This document shows, one piece after another, positions 42,563 to 51,226 of a DNA stretch of 64,000 bases; within the stretch, counting starts at the first letter, position 1, and each line of letters starts with the position of its first letter. Below the pieces are notes generated by a model. It was not told the DNA's origin and searched no databases. It worked only from the letters and a program-made list of their open reading frames with translations. The stretch is taken from the NCBI GenBank assembly GCA_015061115.1, contig SUXE01000008.1, positions 2,098-66,097 on the forward strand, written 5' to 3'. Source of the DNA: Bacteroidales bacterium (lineage in GTDB: Bacteria; Bacteroidota; Bacteroidia; Bacteroidales; Paludibacteraceae). A program made the translations under genes and the position numbers.

Positions 42563-43081
42563 TTATTTCCCTCCCGTCAATTTATATCCCAACCAATGGG
42601 CGAACGCGAGATTGGCCACCATCGCCACTACTCCGACAGCTCCGTATAGAAGCAATTCTGTCGCATTGAAAATTTCACAGACATTCTGCATTCCGATGTA
42701 GGCGAATGGGAGAAGCATGACGCTTGTAATGAGTCCGGGCACATATCCTCTTATGATTATTCCTTGTCCGACGTGAATCAGGAAATGTATGGAGAATGCC
42801 ATGAACATTATCGCCCAAACTTCAGTGGAGTAGGGTGTGCCTGCAATTACGCATGCTGTGGCTATTAAGATAAGTGCCAGTTCCTCCAACACCGCAATGG
42901 TAAATGCCTTAGTGCTCATTCCAGAGAGATGCTTCAACGCCGGTCTTAACATTGGAAATCTCGCTATCAATGTGTCTTTGTGTGTCAGCATCCATTTGTG
43001 TTGCGTTAGAATCTCCTCTCCATCGTGAATGATGAATGTGATAGGAAACAGAATTATGAGATATATTGATATCGTATCCAT
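42563..43081 (-). CDS. HXXEE-domain membrane protein
   Basis: The 172-residue protein has about five membrane helices and the HDGEE motif (HxxEE, residues near 19) that names the family, with further conserved histidines (SIHFLIHVGQG). Members are thought to be membrane enzymes or metal-binding proteins; the function is unknown. It lies 12 bases downstream of a bile acid:sodium symporter family gene on the same strand and is probably co-transcribed. Confidence 0.85.
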   Translation of the reverse strand: MDTISIYLIILFPITFIIHDGEEILTQHKWMLTHKDTLIARFPMLRPALKHLSGMSTKAFTIAVLEELALILIATACVIAGTPYSTEVWAIMFMAFSIHFLIHVGQGIIIRGYVPGLITSVMLLPFAYIGMQNVCEIFNATELLLYGAVGVVAMVANLAFAHWLGYKLTGGK

Positions 43082-43093
43082 CCGACGGAGTTG

Positions 43094-44029
43094 TTATTTG
43101 CTGTTGTTCCATCTTTTCAATACCTGTGCCGCTATGCTGCCTGAGAAGTTGTGCCACACGGAGAAGATAGCTCCTGGCACGGCTGCCAACGGATACATGG
43201 CGAAGTGGGTGGCTGCCAACGAAGTCGCCAGTCCGGAATTCTGCATTCCCACCTCTATGCTTATCGATGTCCTTTTTTCAGGAGGCAGACCCAGCAGCAT
43301 GCTGGCGACGTAGCCAAGTGATAAACCAAGAAGATTGTGAAGTATGACAGCGACAGCCACAAGCAGACTGCATCCGATTATGTTTTGAGCGTTATGTGAA
43401 ACGATGATTCCTATGATTGCTGCGATGGCAAGGGTGGAGATCATCGGCATATATGGCGTGACTTTCTGTGTGAAATTTTTGAAATAGTGGTTGACGACGA
43501 GACCCACAACGATTGGCAGTATCACCACCTGTACGATGCTTATGAACATTCCCAAAACATCCACATCCACCGTCTCCCCGGCAAGAAGAAGGACGAGTGC
43601 GGGAGTGGCAAACGGAGCAAGAAGTGTGGAAACACCCGTCATGGCGACGCTAAGAGCAACGTCTCCTTTTGCAAGATAACATATCACATTGCTGGCAGTG
43701 CCTCCTGGGCAACAACCCACAAGAATCACACCCAAAGCGAGTTCGGACGGCAGGTTGAGCAGACGGCAAAGCGTCCAGGCGACAAAAGGCATGATGATGA
43801 ATTGGGCAAGTTCGCCAATCACAATCTCCTTCGGATGCATCAACACTGGTTTGAAATCAGACGGTTTGAGAGTCAGACCCATACCGAACATCACCACGCC
43901 CAACATAGGAGTGATGGCTCCAGTGCCGATCCATAAGAAAGAAGACGGTGCAAAAAGAGCGACCGCCGTCACAGCCACTACAATGAGAGTGATATGGGAA
44001 GCAATCCAAGAAGCTATTTTGTAGTCCAT
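43094..44029 (-). CDS. Bile acid:sodium symporter (BASS) family transporter
   Basis: The 311-residue protein starts MDYKIASWIASH and has about ten membrane helices, the family signatures GTGAITPMLGVVMFGMGLT and GVILVGCCPGGTASNVICYLAKGD and the crossover motif region near TGVSTLLAPF. Substrate unknown. A -7 box (TATCTTTG, minus strand 44056-44063) is 27 bases upstream. The HXXEE gene follows. Confidence 0.92.
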   Translation of the reverse strand: MDYKIASWIASHITLIVVAVTAVALFAPSSFLWIGTGAITPMLGVVMFGMGLTLKPSDFKPVLMHPKEIVIGELAQFIIMPFVAWTLCRLLNLPSELALGVILVGCCPGGTASNVICYLAKGDVALSVAMTGVSTLLAPFATPALVLLLAGETVDVDVLGMFISIVQVVILPIVVGLVVNHYFKNFTQKVTPYMPMISTLAIAAIIGIIVSHNAQNIIGCSLLVAVAVILHNLLGLSLGYVASMLLGLPPEKRTSISIEVGMQNSGLATSLAATHFAMYPLAAVPGAIFSVWHNFSGSIAAQVLKRWNNSK

Positions 44030-44055
44030 AATAATTCGCAAATAAAGTTCACTGC

Positions 44056-44063
44056 AAAGATAC
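44056..44063 (-). promoter_or_regulatory. -7 promoter box of the BASS-HXXEE pair
   Basis: Minus strand TATCTTTG, 27 bases upstream of the start. Confidence 0.6.
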
Positions 44064-44112
44064 TCATTTTGTTTCAAAACCTGTTGATGAATCGTCTTCT
44101 AAGAGAGAAGAT

Positions 44113-44402
44113 GCGTCTGTAAGACGCTATCTCATTAACCCCGTACATACACAGCGCAGCGGAGTATGTGCGTGGGGGCGTGGCAGAGGGAGAGAGATCA
44201 CCGCGTCTGTAAGACGCTATCTCATTAACCCCGTACATACGCAGTGCAGCGGAGGATGTGCGTGGGGGCGGGGCAGAGGAATAGAGATCACCGCGTCTGT
44301 AGGACGCTATCTCAGTAGCCCCGTACATACGCAGTGCAGCGGAGTATGTGCGGGGGGCGATAGCCGTGATCAGATCGAGCCAGTGCGTCTGTAAGACGCT
44401 AC
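44113..44402. repeat. REP-like element array (locus A), 90-bp units
   Basis: Three full 90-92-bp units and a partial fourth, with the core GCGTCTGTAAGACGC at 44113, 44203, 44293 (one G variant) and 44385. Each unit also carries a 12-bp stem CCCCGTACATAC / GTATGTGCGGGG-like around GCAGCGCAGCGGA. Related copies are found at 44995, 52247, 53312 and 56429. Confidence 0.9.
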
Positions 44403-44481
44403 TATCTCTTAAAATACATCTTTATCGTCGTGTATATGTGAGATTTTTACTATATTCACGTCGGAAATTAAACTTTTTATT

Positions 44482-44880
44482 ATGAAGATTATAGCAATTC
44501 CTACACGAGAGGATATGGTGGATGATCACTTCGGACACTGTGCCTACTATACAATAGTGACACTCGACGAGCAGAATCAGGTAGTGAAGAAAGATCGATT
44601 GGATTCCCCAGAGGGATGCGGCTGCAAGTCGAATATCGCGTCAGTCATGCAGGAGATGGGAATCTCCGTCATGTTGGCTGGCAACATGGGTATGGGGGCA
44701 TACAACAAATTGTCTGCTCACGGTATCGCAGTCGTAAGAGGATGTCATGGCAAGGTAGACGACGTGTTGAAAGCATATCAGAGTGGGGAACTTAAGGACT
44801 CACTTGAATCATGCGACCATCACGACTGCGCTTCCCACGAAAAGGAAACGGTGTACGTCATGCCGTCGTTGCATCAGTAA
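44482..44880 (+). CDS. NifX/NifB-type dinitrogenase cofactor family protein, copy 1
   Basis: The 132-residue protein has the NifX/NafY-like fold signature (DDHFGHCAYYTIV near residue 12 and the NxGxGAYNKL region) and a C-terminal tail with His and Cys (HHDCASHEKE). It resembles family members that bind metal clusters. No nitrogenase gene is nearby, so a general iron-sulfur or metal carrier role is more likely. It is almost identical to the product at 47892, and its upstream ~40 bases are duplicated too. A terminator follows at 44927. Confidence 0.85.
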   Translation: MKIIAIPTREDMVDDHFGHCAYYTIVTLDEQNQVVKKDRLDSPEGCGCKSNIASVMQEMGISVMLAGNMGMGAYNKLSAHGIAVVRGCHGKVDDVLKAYQSGELKDSLESCDHHDCASHEKETVYVMPSLHQ

Positions 44881-44926
44881 GACGCATCTCACTATTCATG
44901 TCGGTGATGATGCTCCAAACGGCTTA

Positions 44927-44962
44927 AAAGGTTGTAGTGTTACAACCTTTTTTACTTTTTTT
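44927..44962 (+). terminator. Terminator after NifX-like copy 1
   Basis: AAAGGTTGTA and TACAACCTTT form a perfect 10-bp stem with a 4-base loop and a T-rich tail. The same hairpin with the same flanks occurs at 53062-53091. Confidence 0.85.
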
Positions 44963-44994
44963 TCTTTATTGCGTCAATTGATACACGAAGAAAT

Positions 44995-45155
44995 GCGTCT
45001 GTAAGACGCTATCTCAGTAGCCTCGTACATACATAGCGCAGCGGAGTATGTGCGGGGGCGAGGCAGAGAAAGTGTGAGATCACCGCGTCTGTAAGACGCT
45101 ATTTCATTAACCCCGTACATACGCAGCGTAGCGGAGAATGTGCGGGGCATGTGGG
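44995..45155. repeat. REP-like element (locus B), two units
   Basis: Cores GCGTCTGTAAGACGC at 44995 and 45085, again 90 bases apart, each with the 12-bp GTACATAC/GTATGTGC hairpin. The element starts directly after the segment TCAATTGATACACGAAGAAA. Confidence 0.9.
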
Positions 45156-45259
45156 CCGTGTGTGGGAAATGTATGTGGGGAAGAGTGAGTGTACTTCTTC
45201 TTCCGATGCATAATCTAATGTCTGCAAATAATATATGCTGATGGCAGAAAATGAATGCC

Positions 45260-46534
45260 TTAACGGATTACCCATGTAGTACAATTCAGCAAACCTCCTT
45301 CCAGAGCGACTTCGTCATAGTTGATTGTTTCAATGACTTTATTAGGGAATGCCTTTTGTATAATATCAACAGCTTCTTTGTCTTCGTCCCTGCCAAACAC
45401 TGGTACAACAATAAGGTCATTCACCTCTAAGTAATTTACATATATGCCAATAGCACTATCACGATTATCTGTAGTGAAGAATGGCACATCTATATATTTC
45501 AAATTGTATTTTTCAATGATTTTTCGCCTATCATCTTGAATATATTTGTAATCGTCAGCCAATCTGTTACCAAGAATCGTGTTTCTATTCACAAATCTAA
45601 CCATACCATCGGCATGCCCTGTAAAATCTTCATCTTTTGAATTTAATGCCTTAATAATTATAATCTCACATTCCAACAACTTGCCTAACTCGTCAATAAG
45701 TTCCCGTTCTGTCCTTTCTGGGTTTTCAGAGAATATTCTGTCGGATAGTATAGCATGACCTTCGCAAATAAGGACATTACCACCATCAAGATTGATGTCT
45801 GAGATTTGTGCATGGATATTGTTCATTCTACAAACTTCTTCGACATCCGAGCGAGATTCTTCCCATTCTTTATTTCCTTTCAGATAACTTGGTTCATATC
45901 TGAATTGGATGAATTTTCCAGATTCAGCTTGGACTGGCATATAGTCGCGACACCATATATCTTTAGTCCCTTTTAAGAATGCGTATTTGACGCTATGCTT
46001 TTCTAGAATTCCAATGAGCCTATTGCAAGTGTCAGGGAATCTGGTCTTTAGCATTTCAGACATATAAACAGTTTGCTCTTTTTTGCTCGGATTGACATTC
46101 TCCACATTGCTTATATTATTTGTTTGTTTAGGTTCTGAGAATGAAACTTCCTGCTTGTTCTGCCTTTTTTCTTGATACCTTTTTCTCAACGACGGCATAC
46201 AAACTCCAATCAAACCTTTACAAATATCGTCAGTCGGTTCGATATCATTGCTATCAAAAATATCAAACAATACGGTTTCTTGTCCTCGATTCTCTAATCT
46301 GAAATTTTGTATGTATTCTTCCTTTATCTTTTTGTTTATCAAAGAAGAATTATTTAGCTTAATGAGAATTTCACGGCGTTTAGAATCAGAAATGTTCTTT
46401 TGCATCAACATTTTAAACAATTCCGATGCAGGGCATTTTTTTACTTTCTTTTTCACCCAACATATACTAGCTATTATGGCAGAAATGATACCTATCAGTC
46501 CACTTGTAATTCCGATGATTGATTCTATACTCAT
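45260..46534 (-). CDS. Membrane-anchored agmatine-deiminase-like protein
   Basis: The 424-residue protein has an N-terminal transmembrane helix (about residues 9-27) and then a 90-residue domain of unknown type (ELFKMLMQKNISDSK...RREILIKLNNSS) before a linker. Residues ~155-424 look like a peptidyl-arginine/agmatine deiminase domain: WCRD (194-197), DGGN (250-253), H307-A-D309 and the nucleophile Cys418 (GGLLNCTTW), all in family order. The catalytic residues are intact but the architecture is unusual. It may act on arginine-like substrates at the membrane. No operon partner is evident. Confidence 0.8.
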   Translation of the reverse strand: MSIESIIGITSGLIGIISAIIASICWVKKKVKKCPASELFKMLMQKNISDSKRREILIKLNNSSLINKKIKEEYIQNFRLENRGQETVLFDIFDSNDIEPTDDICKGLIGVCMPSLRKRYQEKRQNKQEVSFSEPKQTNNISNVENVNPSKKEQTVYMSEMLKTRFPDTCNRLIGILEKHSVKYAFLKGTKDIWCRDYMPVQAESGKFIQFRYEPSYLKGNKEWEESRSDVEEVCRMNNIHAQISDINLDGGNVLICEGHAILSDRIFSENPERTERELIDELGKLLECEIIIIKALNSKDEDFTGHADGMVRFVNRNTILGNRLADDYKYIQDDRRKIIEKYNLKYIDVPFFTTDNRDSAIGIYVNYLEVNDLIVVPVFGRDEDKEAVDIIQKAFPNKVIETINYDEVALEGGLLNCTTWVIR

Positions 46535-46717
46535 AATAAAAATGTTTTGTGATGATTAATAAATTTAAGTCGCCTTTAGGTATGACTGAATTTGTTTTTA
46601 ATAAACAGCAAATTTTTAGTTTTGTAAAGTTATTTTTTTTTGAATGCAAATCTGTCGGCTGAATTTATGTGTTTTTTTATTGTATTACGCTGTTTTGACG
46701 ATAAATATAAATCCATT

Positions 46718-47665
46718 TTACACCGTATGTATCCCCTCCCTAAACGTCTTATATTTCAACTCCGGCAACAGCTCTTCTCGCATTCTGCTTGTGTCGCCAT
46801 AATATGGCACTTTTCCTATGGTGATGAAATCCTGTGTCAACGGTGCACGCCATCCTGTGAGCAGCGACACTTTCTCGAAAAACCATGCGGCAGTACGGAT
46901 CATCCACATTGGCATCACCCACGGACGGTGTGTATGCCACTCCTTCGTCGCCTCATCCAAAAACTCCTTGAGCGTCTGAACACCTTCGTCGCCAAGATGA
47001 TATATGCCTGATGCCGTCGGTGAGAGAATGGCAGCTTTCGTAGCGGCTACATAATCAGCCGTGGAAATAAGATGAATATAATTAGGCTCTTTCCAAATAC
47101 CCAATAAATAATGTTTTGAAAACCAGTGTGCAGCGTCTATCATTAGGATTCCTTTTCCGTAAACCATTCCACAACGTAGAATCACCTTCTGGAAACCTGT
47201 TTCTGCCATCAGCAATTTCTCCTCCTCCAAACGTGTCCTGGCATGTGCTGAATTGGGCGTGCCATCCAACCTTCCCGTCGCAGGATGCTCAGGAGAAGTG
47301 TCCCCCTCCACATGAGGAAAACTGAACAGAACCATCTTCTTGACACCAGCTGTTTTCGCCGCATGAAGCAGATTTGAAAAATATTGGGTGTTGGTGGTCG
47401 GAAGAAACTTTTCAGGATTTCCCATAAAAAGGATTCCTGCGAAATGGATAACCGTGTCGACTCCTTTTAGTGAATCTACAATTGTATTCGCGTCGCTCAG
47501 ATCCACCTGGAAAGGCTTCACTTTCTCGCTGGCCAGCAGAGAATCAGACAAAGGTTTCTTATGCCAAAGAAGATGCAACTCAACGTCGTCAGAGAGAAAA
47601 CCCTCCGCCAAAATACTTCCTAAATTTCCTGCGGCTCCAGTTATCGCCACCACCTGTTTTTCCAT
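46718..47665 (-). CDS. NAD-dependent epimerase/SDR family protein, copy 1
   Basis: The 315-residue protein starts MEKQVVAITGAAGNLGSI, an extended short-chain dehydrogenase with the GxxGxxG motif, and YGKGILM (YxxxK-like) downstream. A close paralog at 55375-56322 shares most residues, same length and same C-terminus (REGIHTV). An upstream open extension of 27 codons lacks support. Substrate unknown. Confidence 0.9.
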   Translation of the reverse strand: MEKQVVAITGAAGNLGSILAEGFLSDDVELHLLWHKKPLSDSLLASEKVKPFQVDLSDANTIVDSLKGVDTVIHFAGILFMGNPEKFLPTTNTQYFSNLLHAAKTAGVKKMVLFSFPHVEGDTSPEHPATGRLDGTPNSAHARTRLEEEKLLMAETGFQKVILRCGMVYGKGILMIDAAHWFSKHYLLGIWKEPNYIHLISTADYVAATKAAILSPTASGIYHLGDEGVQTLKEFLDEATKEWHTHRPWVMPMWMIRTAAWFFEKVSLLTGWRAPLTQDFITIGKVPYYGDTSRMREELLPELKYKTFREGIHTV

Positions 47666-47891
47666 ACACCAGTAGATTTTGAGAATAAAAATATGATAGG
47701 AACAAAGATAGCCAATATTTTTCAAAAATGATAGTTGAAGACGCAAGTTTTCCAGACTGTCATAAAATGGCGGTTGGGGTATAGTTAAAGAATTTTGATG
47801 ATAATTGCGACGGAATTGAAATTACTCTTAGTCACATCCGTCGTATATGTGAGATTTTTACTATATTCACGTCGGAAATAGATTTTTGATT

Positions 47892-48290
47892 ATGAAGATT
47901 ATAGCAATTCCTACACGAGAGGACATGGTGGATGATCACTTCGGACACTGTGCCTACTACACAATTGTGACACTTGACGAGCAGAATCAGGTGGTGAAGA
48001 AGGAGCGTCTGGATTCCCCAGAGGGATGCGGATGCAAGTCGAATATCGCGTCAGTCATGCAGGAGATGGGGATCTCAGTTATGTTGGCTGGCAACATGGG
48101 TATGGGCGCATACAACAAACTCTCCGCTCACGGCATAGCAGTCGTAAGAGGATGTCATGGCAAGGTAGACGACGTGTTGAAAGCATATCAGAGTGGTGAA
48201 CTGAAGGATTCTCTTGAATCGTGTGACCATCACGACTGTGATTCCCACGAAAAGGAAAAGGTGTACGTCATGCCATCGTTCGGGAAATAA
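47892..48290 (+). CDS. NifX/NifB-type dinitrogenase cofactor family protein, copy 2
   Basis: The 132-residue protein differs from copy 1 (44482) at only a handful of residues, for example in the tail (DCDSHEKEKVYVMPSF versus DCASHEKETVYVMPSL). The DNA is also nearly identical, including about 40 bases upstream (TATGTGAGATTTTTACTATA). Both intact copies suggest a recent duplication or gene conversion. A 2-codon earlier ATG (47886) is possible; ATG 47892 matches copy 1. Confidence 0.85.
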   Translation: MKIIAIPTREDMVDDHFGHCAYYTIVTLDEQNQVVKKERLDSPEGCGCKSNIASVMQEMGISVMLAGNMGMGAYNKLSAHGIAVVRGCHGKVDDVLKAYQSGELKDSLESCDHHDCDSHEKEKVYVMPSFGK

Positions 48291-48625
48291 TCCATAATTA
48301 TTAATGCGTAATTTGTAATTTTGGAATACCATCATCTGAAGAGACGCCGCATTGCGGAGCCTCTTCAGTGGTGTAAATTTTGTACATCTATCTCATTATT
48401 TTTGTGTATTGCATTTGATATTTGTATTTACTTTAATGTGTTTTTTATACCTTTGTCTTTGTATGTATATACCGTTGAGCGAAAAAGAAAGAAAAAGCGA
48501 AAAAGAAAGTTCAAACTAATTTACGGTTGTTATTGCAGCGAAGATGATGACATGTAAAAAGACTATTCATAAATGATATATACAAGATTGATCTAATAAC
48601 GATTTGTTTCTTTACAATTTAAATA
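48291..48625. other. Intergenic region with hairpin and promoter
   Basis: An imperfect palindrome (CTGAAGAG ... CTCTTCAG, 48340-48371) follows NifX copy 2 with no T-run. A TACCTTTG box at 48448-48455 may drive the radical SAM operon, with a long A/T-rich leader to 48626. The 78-codon frame at 48321 looks spurious. Confidence 0.4.
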
Positions 48626-49996
48626 ATGAAGCAGCCTATTGAATTAAACAGTCTCTACGTGCATGAGACTAACGCTTACAATCTTGAAGGGTTCAAACCT
48701 CAGATTGTAGATGCCGAATATCTTAAACAGCTCGGCGTCACTATTGAGCCTTCAGAAGAGATACAGGAAGGCCTTATCAGAGGATCAAAACTGTTCATTA
48801 AACGATTGAATGAGCACTCTGTCATCCCAAAGTCGATGCTCTATTTGGAGGATTGTGATCCTGATACGGTGGAGACAGAAATCCATAACTACACGGGCCG
48901 TTGCCCTACACTGACCTTTGAGGTGAACCCTATCAAGGGGTGTCATGTTGGATGCCAGTACTGTCTGGTGACTGACGGTGTACATGAGCAGAAACTTGTG
49001 GCATACGAAAACTACCATCTCTATGTTCGTAAACTTCTTGAAGAAATGAATGGAGCATGCAGCGAACAGCCGGATGCCGTGACTTCAGAAGCTATTCAGG
49101 AACGTAACCGTCTATTGTCTGAACTGGCAAAATCCATCGTCGAGGCTCCAGAAAAGAAGAAGGATATAGAACGACAGATTGTGGCATTGAGCCGTGGAAA
49201 AAACTGGAATCATTACTACTATTTTTCACCAAAGACAGAAGCACTGCAGGAACCAACTTTGTACACTGGTATCGCCCACCGTATACTGCGTGAGTTTATT
49301 GCACACTTCAAGAAATACCCAAATTCCAACGCTCGTCTATTCATAGCGTCGAAGGCTGGCATCAAACATCTTTTGGTTGAGAACGAAGGTGAGACTATCC
49401 TCGACCTTTTCGAACAACTGAAGGGCAAGATGCAGTTCAACACCTCGGTGAGCATCATGCCAACAGCATTCCGTAACCTTCTGGAACCATATGCCGCACC
49501 GATAGAAGATCGTCTTAAGGCTGTGCGTATGTGTCAGGAACGTGGCATACAGGCAAATTCAGCTTTGGTGCAGCCTATATTTGTGCCATACCTTACAGAC
49601 GAACATATCAAGGAGTTCTTCGATATGCTCCACGATGCAGGAATTGTCAACTATAAACCGGAGTTCCTTACTGCCTGCATGGAGAATCTGGCACAGTTGG
49701 GACAGTGGCTCGGCTATTTCGATAAAACAATGGAGCGCGACCTCTACATGGACTATATCAGCCCGATGAACGCTGACCACCGTAAGCAGCGTGGACGTAC
49801 TGCTCCTAACCGTGCTCTTTCGATAGAGAACATACAAAGACTGATGAAGTACACCGATACAATTGGAATGTCCACTAGTATATGTTTCTGGGTACGCAAC
49901 CAGTTGAAAGTGCCAGCAAGCATCATTCCTATCATCAACCGCAACGGATTCCAGTGTCTGGGCTACCAGTCGAAACTGTTTAAAAATGAGAAGTAA
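48626..49996 (+). CDS. Radical SAM protein (spore-photoproduct-lyase-like)
   Basis: The 456-residue protein has the [4Fe-4S] motif CHVGCQYC (Cys106, Cys110, Cys113) in FEVNPIKGCHVGCQYCLVTD, resembling the spore photoproduct lyase-like group. The rest includes a helical insertion (EERNRLLSELAKS...) and FTASKAG-like later SAM-domain elements. It is the first gene of a trio with a 4-base gap to an ATP-grasp-like gene and a WbqC-like gene. The reaction is unknown. Codon use matches neighbours. Confidence 0.85.
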   Translation: MKQPIELNSLYVHETNAYNLEGFKPQIVDAEYLKQLGVTIEPSEEIQEGLIRGSKLFIKRLNEHSVIPKSMLYLEDCDPDTVETEIHNYTGRCPTLTFEVNPIKGCHVGCQYCLVTDGVHEQKLVAYENYHLYVRKLLEEMNGACSEQPDAVTSEAIQERNRLLSELAKSIVEAPEKKKDIERQIVALSRGKNWNHYYYFSPKTEALQEPTLYTGIAHRILREFIAHFKKYPNSNARLFIASKAGIKHLLVENEGETILDLFEQLKGKMQFNTSVSIMPTAFRNLLEPYAAPIEDRLKAVRMCQERGIQANSALVQPIFVPYLTDEHIKEFFDMLHDAGIVNYKPEFLTACMENLAQLGQWLGYFDKTMERDLYMDYISPMNADHRKQRGRTAPNRALSIENIQRLMKYTDTIGMSTSICFWVRNQLKVPASIIPIINRNGFQCLGYQSKLFKNEK

Positions 49997-49999
49997 AGA

Positions 50000-51226
50000 A
50001 TGAAGAGTGAAGAATTGTCGTGTCAAGACGTTTGCTTTCAGTTGTTTGCAGACAAGACCGAATACTACCATCAGTGGTATCACGCCAAACCGATGCTGAT
50101 TACTTCGGAGCGACGTGAAGAACTGCGACGTATGCAGGCTTTGCTATATAAATGTATTGTCTATATGGCGGAACACTACCGTGAGTGGGTTCCTAAATAC
50201 ATGCCATTGGAGGATAAGGTGATGGAGGTGCTGGACAGACAGTGCCACTATCCTTTTCGTGCTGGAGCCTACAGACCCGATTATATCATCAGCGACGAGG
50301 GTCAGTTGTTGTTGGTAGAAATCACTTGCCGTTTCTTCGGACACGGAATATGGTTCTCGTATCCATCGGAGGCTAAAGCACAACAGTTTGTGAAGGGGTT
50401 GGGTGTTTACAACTCACTGCTCACCTATATGCGCGACATTATCCCCACTGGTGCTCCTATCTACGTGCTTAAGAGTAGCGACAAGACAGGAGAAATCGCC
50501 CTTTACAAGAAATTCTATGAGTACTACGGGCATGAGGTGATCGTCTATGAGGCCGATGAAGTGGAAGCTCATATAGACGAGTGGAGCCATGACGCGGTGG
50601 TGTTCAGCGCATTGAATCAGCAAGATCTTCTGTCTTTCAAGATGGAGACGCTGCAAGCAATGATAGATGTACGTATGCTGAACGACTTCCGTACTATCTT
50701 CCTTGCTCATGACAAACGTTTTCTGCACCTCATCTTCGTGGATGACTTTACACGTGAGTGCCTCACTGATGAAGAGACGACATTCCTACGTCGACATACC
50801 ATTCCCACTTATCTGCCTCCGAGAGTGCCAAATGATAATTCTGAGATATGGCAAGATGCAATGTCGCACAAGGATAAATATATCCTCAAACCATACAATT
50901 TGGGCAAGAGCGTAGGACTGTATGCCGGAGTAATGACTGATGAGAAGACGTGGAAAGATGTGATTTTCAATTCTCAATCATCAACTTTCAATTCCAATTA
51001 CATCATTCAACCATTCATCAAGCAGCGGACATATCCATGCGTGTGGGAGGGTGATCATTATGACGAGTATGTATGTGGCATGATGCTGTGTATGGACGAC
51101 CTCTATTTCGACAGTGGCATGTTCCGCACCAGCAGCGCACCTGTGACCAATAAAGTGGATGACCGCAAGATGTGTGTCATTCACAGTGACGATGTAGAAC
51201 TGACAAAAAACTGTTATGTGTTATGA
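50000..51226 (+). CDS. ATP-grasp-like ligase (glutathionylspermidine-synthase-type fold)
   Basis: The 408-residue protein shows a C-terminal KYILKPYNLGKSVGLYAG segment (about residues 293-310) and an FIKQRTYPCVW segment, consistent with a permuted ATP-grasp fold. The N-terminal half has PDYIISDEGQLLLVEITCR. It lies between a radical SAM gene and a WbqC-like gene; the next start overlaps its stop (ATGA), so translation is coupled. A low-complexity stretch (NSQSSTFNSN, around 50970-51000) looks like an intergenic-type repeat inserted in frame near the nucleotide-binding region. Substrate unknown. Confidence 0.65.
   Translation: MKSEELSCQDVCFQLFADKTEYYHQWYHAKPMLITSERREELRRMQALLYKCIVYMAEHYREWVPKYMPLEDKVMEVLDRQCHYPFRAGAYRPDYIISDEGQLLLVEITCRFFGHGIWFSYPSEAKAQQFVKGLGVYNSLLTYMRDIIPTGAPIYVLKSSDKTGEIALYKKFYEYYGHEVIVYEADEVEAHIDEWSHDAVVFSALNQQDLLSFKMETLQAMIDVRMLNDFRTIFLAHDKRFLHLIFVDDFTRECLTDEETTFLRRHTIPTYLPPRVPNDNSEIWQDAMSHKDKYILKPYNLGKSVGLYAGVMTDEKTWKDVIFNSQSSTFNSNYIIQPFIKQRTYPCVWEGDHYDEYVCGMMLCMDDLYFDSGMFRTSSAPVTNKVDDRKMCVIHSDDVELTKNCYVL

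Noticed and set aside
44074-44328. An 84-codon minus-strand frame with repeated MYGVNEIASYRRGDL
   Set aside because: It is a translation of the REP-like 90-bp units, not a gene.
44113-44402. Attachment sites or IS ends at REP-like loci
   Set aside because: No transposase or integrase and no target-site duplications seen; palindromic cores fit REP elements better.
48321-48557. A 78-codon ORF before the radical SAM gene, possibly a precursor peptide
   Set aside because: Odd composition (Lys/Arg tract), starts before the likely promoter and overlaps the hairpin; no leader-peptide motif.
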